From: Akkermansiaceae bacterium
Lineage (GTDB): Bacteria > Verrucomicrobiota > Verrucomicrobiia > Verrucomicrobiales > Akkermansiaceae
Length of the DNA: 12,221 bases
NCBI GenBank assembly: GCA_023300205.1
Contig: JALZVD010000070.1
Span: 1 to 12,221 of the forward strand
Direction of reading: 5' to 3'
Shown here: positions 1 through 6,286 of the stretch, in pieces
Layout of the letters: every line of letters starts with the position of its first letter
Position numbering within the stretch: position 1 is the first letter of the stretch
The notes under the pieces: model-generated
Database searches by the model: none
Seen by the model: the letters and a program-made list of their open reading frames with translations, nothing else
Told to the model about the DNA's origin: nothing
Position numbers and translations under genes: made by a program

Positions 1-582
1 AAAAAAACAGTAGTCATTTTCACATCAGACAATGGCGGCGTCTACAATATTTCCAAGCAAACTCCGTTACGCGCAGGAAAAGGCTCATACTACGAAGGAG
101 GCATTCGCGAGCCATTCATCATTCGTTTCGCTAACAAAATAAAATTAGGAAAATGTGATACACCAGTGAGTCACTTAGATATATTCCCTACTTTACTCGA
201 CATCACTAACACTCAACTACCAGGAAAAACCCTAGATGGTCTAAGCATTTTACCCCTACTCAATAAAGATAAAATAGCAGATAGAGCACTTTATTGGCAC
301 TTCCCCATCTATCTCCAAGGAGGAAACGACCAATCTCAAGACCCCATCTTCCGCACCAGACCAGGCTCAGCTATCCGCCATGGGGAATGGAAACTCATCC
401 ATTATTTTGAGAACGACGAAATCGAACTCTACAATCTAAAGCATGACATCAGTGAGAAAAACAACCTCGCCTCTAGCTATGAAACGAAAGCTATCGAGCT
501 AAAAAACAAACTACAAGATTGGAGAATCCGCTTAAACGCACCAATACCCAGTAAGCCAAATCCAGACTTCATCACTAAATAA
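1..582 (+). CDS. Sulfatase A, C-terminal part (gene enters from left edge)
   Basis: The open frame runs in from base 1 and ends at TAA 580-582, so only about the last 193 residues of a type I (S1, formylglycine-dependent) sulfatase are visible. The fragment begins KKTVVIFTSDNGG. This contains the DNG motif of the family, in which Asp and Asn bind the catalytic calcium. It is followed by LRAGKGSYYEGGIREPFIIR, which is the usual Lys plus EGG-R-P segment, then by SHLDIFPTLLDI and by the C-terminal RTRPGSAIRHGEWKLIHYF and ELYNL elements. The catalytic Cys-X-Pro-X-Arg site and the signal peptide lie outside the window. The GTG at 166 could be misread as a start but sits inside the conserved fold. 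Sulfatases of this type hydrolyse sulfate esters, in this setting probably on sulfated glycans outside the cytoplasm. The substrate cannot be told from the fragment. The gene runs in the same direction as the two-component pair, 76 bp upstream of it, with no terminator seen between. Confidence 0.93.
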   Translation, partial: KKTVVIFTSDNGGVYNISKQTPLRAGKGSYYEGGIREPFIIRFANKIKLGKCDTPVSHLDIFPTLLDITNTQLPGKTLDGLSILPLLNKDKIADRALYWHFPIYLQGGNDQSQDPIFRTRPGSAIRHGEWKLIHYFENDEIELYNLKHDISEKNNLASSYETKAIELKNKLQDWRIRLNAPIPSKPNPDFITK

Positions 583-614
583 TCTGACATACAGAGAACA
601 CACTTTACATACTA

Positions 615-641
615 TTTACAAAATAGACTCCGATTTATGCT
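615..641 (+). promoter_or_regulatory. Weak candidate promoter for the two-component operon
   Basis: TTTACA (615-620) and TATGCT (636-641) are separated by 15 bp, which is shorter than the ideal 17. A second -10-like hexamer, TATGGT, lies at 642-647. Either would give a very short leader before the ATG at 659. The region is A+T-rich, so chance matches are likely. Read-through from sulfatase A is the alternative. Confidence 0.22.
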
Positions 642-658
642 TATGGTAACATCACACC

Positions 659-1348
659 ATGAATACAACTACAATCCTAGTCGCAGAAGACGACGCAGCT
701 GTTAGGCAGGGAGTGGTCGATGCTCTAACATTTGCAGGCTATCACGTGATGGCCGCAGCAGATGGAAGACAAGCCATGAACTACGCCTTATCCACCCAGT
801 ATCATTTATTGTTACTGGATTTAGTAATGCCACACCACAGTGGCTTTGAAGTCTTAGAGGCTCTCAAACGAAACCGCCCTGGACAACCAGTCATCATCCT
901 CTCCGCTCGTGGAGAAGAAGCAGATCGGGTCAAAGGCCTAAAAATGGGTGCAGATGACTACGTCGTCAAACCCTTCAGTGTTCGCGAGCTACTCGCCAGA
1001 GTAGACGCCGTTCTGCGCAGAAGTAATGAGCGCGCTCCCAGAGTCGAGGAATTTCACTTCACCAGTGGAACAGCAAGTTTCTCAAGAAGAGAAATACTCT
1101 ACTCAAAAGACAACACAAAAGAAGAACTCTCAGACAAAGAATCTGAACTACTTCTCTACCTTGTCTCAAATTCAGGCAGAGCCGTAGCCAGAGATGAAAT
1201 CCTCAGGCAAGTATGGAATCTAGACCCAAAGGGTGTAAACACTCGCACCATTGACATGCACGTCGCTCACCTCAGAAATAAACTCAAAGATGAGAACCAA
1301 AGTATACTCCAAACCGTTAGAGGTAAGGGATACATGATCGCATCATGA
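659..1348 (+). CDS. OmpR/PhoB-family response regulator
   Basis: This 229-residue cytoplasmic transcription factor is the output partner of the adjacent kinase. The N-terminal receiver domain (about residues 4-122) shows the acidic pair in ILVAEDD (D11, D12), the phospho-acceptor D54 in LLLLDLVMP, the conserved Ser/Thr position S82 in LSARGEE, and K104 in DDYVVKPF. The C-terminal winged-helix DNA-binding domain (about 130-228) ends with the typical NTRTIDMHVAHLRNKL recognition helix and the VRGKGYMI wing. The length matches the family. ATG 659 is chosen because the receiver fold begins at once; no Shine-Dalgarno precedes it (AACATCACACC). The stop TGA overlaps the kinase start as ATGA (1345-1348), so translation of the two is probably coupled. 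The target genes are unknown. Nearness to sulfatases is suggestive only, because similar pairs occur widely in PVC bacteria without them. Confidence 0.95.
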   Translation: MNTTTILVAEDDAAVRQGVVDALTFAGYHVMAAADGRQAMNYALSTQYHLLLLDLVMPHHSGFEVLEALKRNRPGQPVIILSARGEEADRVKGLKMGADDYVVKPFSVRELLARVDAVLRRSNERAPRVEEFHFTSGTASFSRREILYSKDNTKEELSDKESELLLYLVSNSGRAVARDEILRQVWNLDPKGVNTRTIDMHVAHLRNKLKDENQSILQTVRGKGYMIAS

Positions 1349-3288
1349 ACAAGACATCCACTATCTGGATCATTACCGCACTCTGCGTCTTGATCGTCCT
1401 CACCGCATTCGGAGTCATCACTAATGGGATGATTCAGAAAGACATCGAGCACTCACAACAGATAGTGGATGCCCACCGTGAAGGCCGCATCCGGCTTGCC
1501 ATGTGGCGGCTAGACACCCTCGCTGCCTCTATCATAGCCAATGAAGATGACCGCTCAGTGTATGAATTCAAAAACCCGGAACTAACTAAAGTCCCAGACC
1601 CAGCACTCACAAAAAACGTAAACCCATTCTATTACCAAACACCAGAAACAGCCAAACTCTACTGGAACTTAGAACCTACAAAACAACACTCCATTAACTC
1701 TCCTCAAGTCTACGGAGACAAATATCTAGTTAGTAATAATATTGACGTTAAATTCAACAATCAAAACATTAAACCATTTGAACAGCTCAAAGAAATACTC
1801 TCAGCTAAAACCACCGGCATAACATCCCCTCTCTTACAAAACTCTGACAACAGATCACTCACCTGCGCTGCTGCTCACGTCTCACTAGACAACTGGAGCT
1901 CAAATCAGATAGACCCAAGCGTCAAATCAAAAAAACAAGATTTCAGCTACAATAACTACTCACAAAACACCAATAACAAAGGCCAAATAGAAGCCACCAT
2001 CAACGCCCCAGTAGAACAACAAAAACTCACTCTCGCTGATAAAGACAGCCGTCAGAAAGCCGTAGCCAGAATCTCAAGTAATAAACGCAAAGAAGAATGG
2101 TCGAAAGAAATCCTACAAACCCAAGAACAAATCACCCTTACAGTCACCAAAGTAATCATTCCAAATAAGAAAAATACCACATTCAAGCAATTAGAAGAAC
2201 CATTCTCCACTCCATTCAGCCCACTGTGGCTAAATGAAGAACTCATGCTCGTCAGAAAAGTAAGTGAGGCTGACAGCGACAGCATCCAAGGAATCTGGCT
2301 AAACAAAGACATCCTAATCAAAAAACTACTGGCTGAAATCCATGACCTTTTCCCTAATGCTCAGCTCATCCCCGTCAAACAAAACATCACAAACCTACTT
2401 AAAGGGCAAAAACCAGAAGGCGATGAAACGACTATGCTCAGTATCCCTCTGAGACTTCTTCATAAAGATTTAGCATTAGTCAGAACCACCCCCACCGACT
2501 ACCTCTACGGCCCTATCGGTCTAGCTTGGCTTGGTGCTATTCTAGCCATCATTGCCTGTTATTTCATGTTTAGAAGTGTGCTTAAAATGTCAGAACGTAG
2601 AGCCGCATTCGTCTCCTCAGTCACCCATGAGCTCAGGACTCCACTCACCACATTCAGGCTCTACTCAGACCTCCTCTCATCAGGAATGGTCAAAGATAAG
2701 GAAAAACAACAAGCCTATCTCACCACCCTCAAACACGAATCAGAACGCCTCACCCACCTCGTAGAAAATGTCCTCTCATACTCCCAGATCGAGAAAGGCA
2801 ACGCCAAAGCAAAAGTAGAAACCATCTCACTCTACGAATTTATTCAGCGTATAGAACCTCGTCTCAACGAGCGCGCCCAAGAAGAAAAAATGATCGTCAA
2901 CACCGTCTTTTCAGATCGTTCATCAGATGAAACACTAAACATAGACATAACCGCTGTAGAACAAATCATTTTTAATCTCGTTGACAATGCGTGTAAATAC
3001 GCATCAGCAGAAGAACACGGAAAAGAAATCACCCTAATCGCCGAGGTCAAAAACAAAAAAATTAATATTCAAATCTTCGACCAAGGAGACGGCATCGCCC
3101 GCTCAGAACAAAAACGCCTCTTCAAACCATTCCACAAATCAGCGAAAGAAGCCGCCCACACCAAACCTGGAGTAGGACTAGGCCTAGCACTCTGTAAGCG
3201 CCTTGCTAAAGCCATGCGCGGCGACCTCACCATAGCCAAAAAATCTAAAACCAAAGGCGCATGCTTCCATCTTAGCCTGCCAAGATAA
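1345..3288 (+). CDS. Membrane sensor histidine kinase
   Basis: This 647-residue kinase is paired with the preceding response regulator. One membrane helix (about residues 7-29, WIITALCVLIVLTAFGVI) and a second (about 388-411, LAWLGAILAIIACYFMF) flank a large extracytoplasmic sensor region of about 360 residues. The cytoplasmic part has the H-box SSVTHELRTPLT with phospho-acceptor H428, the N-box NLVDNACKYA (N544, N548), the G1 box DQGDGIA (D579), the F-box LFKPFH and the G2 box GVGLGLAL (609-616). All catalytic boxes are intact, so it should autophosphorylate and pass phosphate to D54 of the regulator. The sensor region matches no ligand-binding fold I recognise. Its middle part (about residues 110-260) is rich in Asn, Gln, Lys and Ser and looks poorly conserved or disordered. 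The phrase SPQVY near residue 120 recalls PVC-group homologues from memory. The ligand is unknown. Confidence 0.94.
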   Translation: MNKTSTIWIITALCVLIVLTAFGVITNGMIQKDIEHSQQIVDAHREGRIRLAMWRLDTLAASIIANEDDRSVYEFKNPELTKVPDPALTKNVNPFYYQTPETAKLYWNLEPTKQHSINSPQVYGDKYLVSNNIDVKFNNQNIKPFEQLKEILSAKTTGITSPLLQNSDNRSLTCAAAHVSLDNWSSNQIDPSVKSKKQDFSYNNYSQNTNNKGQIEATINAPVEQQKLTLADKDSRQKAVARISSNKRKEEWSKEILQTQEQITLTVTKVIIPNKKNTTFKQLEEPFSTPFSPLWLNEELMLVRKVSEADSDSIQGIWLNKDILIKKLLAEIHDLFPNAQLIPVKQNITNLLKGQKPEGDETTMLSIPLRLLHKDLALVRTTPTDYLYGPIGLAWLGAILAIIACYFMFRSVLKMSERRAAFVSSVTHELRTPLTTFRLYSDLLSSGMVKDKEKQQAYLTTLKHESERLTHLVENVLSYSQIEKGNAKAKVETISLYEFIQRIEPRLNERAQEEKMIVNTVFSDRSSDETLNIDITAVEQIIFNLVDNACKYASAEEHGKEITLIAEVKNKKINIQIFDQGDGIARSEQKRLFKPFHKSAKEAAHTKPGVGLGLALCKRLAKAMRGDLTIAKKSKTKGACFHLSLPR

Positions 3289-3311
3289 ATTAAAAATACC
3301 CTTCCCCACCC

Positions 3312-3605
3312 CTAAGTCAGCATCTCCTTCACGATCTCCGTCCACTCATCCATCATACTAACCGTCTCCTTCGGGATGCGCTTATCTGCACGCAAATACC
3401 AATACCTCGCATTCTCCTTATCTCCCTCTTCACGGTGTAACATCGCATGAATCCAAGACGCTCCGGGCTCAGGTAACTTCTCTACAAAATCATGAGCCTC
3501 GTCCCATTTCCCTAGCCCTACCAGATAAAGGCAACGCTCGGTTTCGTTAGTGAAGATCGGCTTCTCTTTCGTCTCTACCGCAATGATTAAATCTTTCGCT
3601 CTCAT
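3312..3605 (-). CDS. Small conserved-type protein of unknown function downstream of hemL
   Basis: This predicted soluble protein of 97 residues has no signal peptide or membrane segment. I do not know a function. The core GKWDEAHDFVEKLPEPGASW followed by IHAMLHREEGDKENARYWYL (about residues 32-71) reads as two short amphipathic helices of TPR/SEL1 flavour. It resembles a small family of uncharacterised bacterial proteins in which a W-x-HA-x-LHR-x-EGD-x-xNA-x-YWY pattern is kept. It starts 18 bp after the hemL stop on the same strand, so the two are probably one transcript. It ends 23 bp from the convergent kinase stop, with no terminator hairpin visible between them. ATG 3605 is the only reasonable start; the preceding CACCAAAAAATATT has no Shine-Dalgarno. 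A helper role in tetrapyrrole synthesis would be pure guesswork. Confidence 0.82.
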   Translation of the reverse strand: MRAKDLIIAVETKEKPIFTNETERCLYLVGLGKWDEAHDFVEKLPEPGASWIHAMLHREEGDKENARYWYLRADKRIPKETVSMMDEWTEIVKEMLT

Positions 3606-3623
3606 AATATTTTTTGGTGTTTG

Positions 3624-4907
3624 TTAAATAAATTTCATCGCTTTACCAACCGCATCTAAAGTGTCGTCTATATCCCCAAAGCTATGTGCCATACTAATAA
3701 ATCCTGTCTCATACGGGCTCGGCGCAAAGTAAACGCCCTCGTCTAACAACGCCCAGAAAAACCTCTTAAACGCCTCCATATCCGCACCCTGTACATCATC
3801 CATATTCACGATCTCCTTATCCGTGAAAAATAAACAGAACATCGAACCCACACGGTTCAACTGATAGTTCAAACCGTTCTCCTTCAATAAAACACGCAGA
3901 CCATCCTCAAGTCTCTGTCCCAATATCTCTAAATGATTCCAACCCTTAGCCTTCTCAAGCTCCTTCAGTTGCCTTAGCCCAGCTGCCATCGCCAATGGAT
4001 TCCCACTTAGCGTCCCTGCTTGATACACCGGCCCATTAGGAGCCAAGAAATCCATAATCTCAGCCTTACCTCCAAACGCTCCTACTGGAAGACCTCCACC
4101 AATAACCTTACCCATACAAGTAAGATCAGGAGTCACTCCCAATAACTCCTGCACACCTCCACGTGCCACACGGAAACCAGTCATCACCTCATCAAAAATC
4201 AATACAGCGCCATAACGCTCCGTAATCTCTCTCAAAAACTCTAAAAATCCCTCCTTAGGCATGATCAATCCCGCATTTGCCGGAATTGGCTCCAAAATAA
4301 CAGCCGCCAAATCATCCCCTACAGCCTTAAACACTTCCTCCACAGCCTCCGGCTTATTAAAAGGCACCGTGATCGTATGCTTCGCAAAATCCTTCGGCAC
4401 TCCCGCACTATCAGGCTCACCATGCGTCAACGCTCCAGAACCAGCAGAAACCAATAAATGATCCACATGCCCATGATAGCAGCCCTCAAACTTAAGCACC
4501 TTATCACGCCCAGTATATCCTCGCGCTAATCTAATAGCAGACATCGTCGCCTCAGTTCCAGAGTTCACCATTCGCACTTTCTCAACACTAGGCACCCAGT
4601 CCACAAGAGTCTGCGCCATCTCTATCTCCCACGGGTTAGGCGTCCCAAATGAAACTCCATCCTTAGCAACCTCATGGATCGTCTGTGTAATCACAATAGG
4701 AGCATGACCCAGTATCGCAGGCCCCCAAGTCCCTATATAATCAATATAAGTCTTACCATCCACATCAGTGATCCGGCAACCATGCGCCTTTCTCACAAAA
4801 AACGGATCTCCATCCACATTCTTAAACGCCCTAACTGGTGAATTAACACCGCCTGGAATAATTTCTTTTGCCTTAGCAAATAACTTCTGTGAAATAGGAC
4901 CGATCAT
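3624..4907 (-). CDS. hemL: Glutamate-1-semialdehyde 2,1-aminomutase
   Basis: This PLP enzyme of 427 residues converts glutamate-1-semialdehyde to 5-aminolevulinate, the last step of the C5 route to tetrapyrroles (haem, cobalamin precursors), in the cytoplasm. The N-terminus IIPGGVNSPVRAFKNV is the family hallmark. Further family signs are SGTEATMSAIRLARGYTGRD (116-135), EGCYHGHVD (141-149), the PLP-ring aspartate D239 in LIFDEVMTGFR, and the Schiff-base lysine K267 in CMGKVIGGGLPVGAFGG. The length equals the usual 425-430, and the C-terminal APSPYETGFISMAHS is intact. ATG 4907 places PISQKLFAKAKEIIPGGVNS correctly; upstream bases TTAATCAATTTATTTCA hold no Shine-Dalgarno. hemA and other hem genes are not in the window. 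A small gene follows 18 bp downstream and is probably co-transcribed. Nothing odd was seen in the sequence. Confidence 0.98.
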   Translation of the reverse strand: MIGPISQKLFAKAKEIIPGGVNSPVRAFKNVDGDPFFVRKAHGCRITDVDGKTYIDYIGTWGPAILGHAPIVITQTIHEVAKDGVSFGTPNPWEIEMAQTLVDWVPSVEKVRMVNSGTEATMSAIRLARGYTGRDKVLKFEGCYHGHVDHLLVSAGSGALTHGEPDSAGVPKDFAKHTITVPFNKPEAVEEVFKAVGDDLAAVILEPIPANAGLIMPKEGFLEFLREITERYGAVLIFDEVMTGFRVARGGVQELLGVTPDLTCMGKVIGGGLPVGAFGGKAEIMDFLAPNGPVYQAGTLSGNPLAMAAGLRQLKELEKAKGWNHLEILGQRLEDGLRVLLKENGLNYQLNRVGSMFCLFFTDKEIVNMDDVQGADMEAFKRFFWALLDEGVYFAPSPYETGFISMAHSFGDIDDTLDAVGKAMKFI

Positions 4908-4937
4908 TGAAATAAATTGATTAAATTTTGAATTGAA

Positions 4938-4966
4938 AGCTTACCAACTTGTGAAGTATCCCACAA
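4938..4966 (-). promoter_or_regulatory. Candidate promoter for hemL
   Basis: On the minus strand TTGTGG (4966-4961) and TAAGCT (4943-4938) are spaced by 17 bp, giving a sigma-70-like arrangement. It lies about 30 bp upstream of the hemL ATG and downstream of the tRNA terminator, where an independent promoter would be expected. The hexamers are imperfect and no other evidence supports it. Confidence 0.33.
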
Positions 4967-5046
4967 GACAACTTTACCAGCACTCCTAGCCCTCCTTCCT
5001 GAAGAAGTCAATTATAGACTAAATCAATACATCAACAACCACCCCT

Positions 5047-5078
5047 AAAAAGCAAAAACCCCTGCAACAGCAAGGGTT
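5047..5078 (-). terminator. Intrinsic terminator after tRNA-Arg
   Basis: Read on the minus strand, AACCCTTGC-TGTT-GCAGGGGTT forms a 9-bp stem (one G-U pair) with a 4-nt loop, at 5078-5057. It is followed at once by the T-rich run TTTGCTTTTT. It begins 9 nt after the mature 3' end of the tRNA. It should end the tRNA transcript and insulate hemL downstream. Confidence 0.88.
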
Positions 5079-5086
5079 AAAAAGAG

Positions 5087-5160
<74 letters not shown>

Positions 5161-5182
5161 TTTTTTACTCTTCAGTGCGGAT

Positions 5183-5211
5183 GTGTTACGCCTCAACGAT
5201 ACAAGATGCAA
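5183..5211 (-). promoter_or_regulatory. Candidate promoter for tRNA-Arg
   Basis: On the minus strand TTGCAT (5211-5206), a 17-bp spacer and TAACAC (5188-5183) lie 22 bp before the first base of the mature tRNA. This position and spacing fit a short 5' leader removed by RNase P. The -10 hexamer is only a fair match. Confidence 0.42.
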
Positions 5212-5269
5212 GGCGATTTTCATATTTTTTACGCTTCAAGAAGATCCCAAGAAGTATTCCCACATCAGA

Positions 5270-6142
5270 TTACTTAGCCACAGGGCTATTATTGAAGTCG
5301 AGCTTGATATCCATTTGCATCAGCATCTCCTGCCCTTGAACTTCAGCCACCATATCGAAAAATGTTTTGCTCTCAGTGAATTGCCCATCTGCTACATCAA
5401 ACAAATAGTAACCTTCAATATTCTTCGCATCCATCACCATCTCCATACCAGCCTGCTTCATCTTCATCTTTTCCATATCAGCAGAGTAGTCAATTTTAGC
5501 AATCTCCTTGCCTTCCTCATCCTTCACAGAAGCTAACTTGAACGTATAATTACAAATCAAGCCATCCTCGAAACCCTGAAGAGGTGCTATGATCTGAGAC
5601 TTCCACACCTCCCCCACCTTTACTTCTCTATCCGGAAGCATCTGAGACTGCTGCTTCATCATACTCTCAAGTGACTCCTTAGTAATGCCCATTTCAGGTT
5701 TAAGCACATCCACTTTAAAATCTTGTAACTCAATAAAAGCTCCATTTTTACCATAAAGCGTATTGAAATCGAGATCTAAAAGTGGCCTCATCGCTTTACT
5801 TAAAGGATTCTCAGGATCCGGCTTACTAGAATCATAACTCATGACCTCATTCCCTCCCATCGACATATTCATAGTAATCGTATCAAACTTCATGTTCACG
5901 AGAGTCCCCAGATCATGGCCAGAAGAAGCCCCTCCCATGCCCATCACCATCTTCATTTTGGTCTCCATATTACCTTCTCCCATAGGATTAGGCATAGTCA
6001 TATCCATCACAAAATCTTGCTTGATGTCATATTGATAATCAGACTTCCACTTCATCGTTAAATTCGCTGACTGAGCCATCGCAGAACCACCCACAAATAA
6101 TGAGACAGCTGCACTAAATAGTGTTTTATAAGTAAATTTCAT
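5270..6142 (-). CDS. Exported methionine-rich protein of unknown function
   Basis: The N-terminus MKFTYKTLFSAAVSLFVGGS followed by AMA-Q is a clear Sec signal peptide, with the predicted cut after about residue 23. The mature part of about 267 residues is acidic-to-neutral and remarkably rich in Met (over 30 in the whole protein, about 11 percent). Met often falls at every second residue, as in METKMKMVMGMGG, MNMSMGG, MEKMKMKQAGMEMVMD and MLMQMDIKLDF, a spacing expected of beta strands with one hydrophobic face. The fold may be a lipid- or lipoprotein-binding half-barrel, or the DUF6263-like secreted type; I cannot decide. ATG 6142 is preferred over the in-frame ATG 6151, three codons upstream, because it gives a standard signal peptide and because TATAAT (6155-6150) overlaps the upper ATG. 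The gene seems to be transcribed alone, 144 bp after the LamG gene. Confidence 0.88.
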   Translation of the reverse strand: MKFTYKTLFSAAVSLFVGGSAMAQSANLTMKWKSDYQYDIKQDFVMDMTMPNPMGEGNMETKMKMVMGMGGASSGHDLGTLVNMKFDTITMNMSMGGNEVMSYDSSKPDPENPLSKAMRPLLDLDFNTLYGKNGAFIELQDFKVDVLKPEMGITKESLESMMKQQSQMLPDREVKVGEVWKSQIIAPLQGFEDGLICNYTFKLASVKDEEGKEIAKIDYSADMEKMKMKQAGMEMVMDAKNIEGYYLFDVADGQFTESKTFFDMVAEVQGQEMLMQMDIKLDFNNSPVAK

Positions 6143-6149
6143 TAATATC

Positions 6150-6155
6150 ATTATA
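6150..6155 (-). promoter_or_regulatory. Consensus -10 box immediately before the Met-rich gene
   Basis: A perfect TATAAT on the minus strand ends 7 nt before ATG 6142. A sigma-70 start would then fall at or next to that ATG, giving a leaderless or almost leaderless mRNA. No good -35 element is found 16-18 bp upstream, and the area is A+T-rich, so chance is possible. Confidence 0.4.
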
Positions 6156-6286
6156 CAATTACTTTCAAACTAAACTATCTAAGACGTATTGGAAGCTAAT
6201 AATAAATGCTCGCAACACCCAATGAATGAAACAATTACCCCAACTCATAGAGATAATTATTTCATCATAGATACCTCTAGATAAGG

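Noticed and set aside
166..168. GTG 166 as start of the first gene
   Set aside because: The same frame is open to base 1 and encodes the sulfatase DNG and EGG-R-P motifs before this codon, so the gene is cut by the window edge.
5183..5536. 117-residue plus-strand open frame beside the tRNA
   Set aside because: It overlaps the tRNA promoter region and the end of the Met-rich gene antisense; its His/Leu-rich translation is what the reverse complement of the Met/Lys/Asp-rich coding sequence gives.
6250..6263. Imperfect palindrome GAGATAATTATTTC as terminator of the LamG gene
   Set aside because: The stem is entirely A+T apart from its ends, has no loop and no following T-run, so it is too weak to call.
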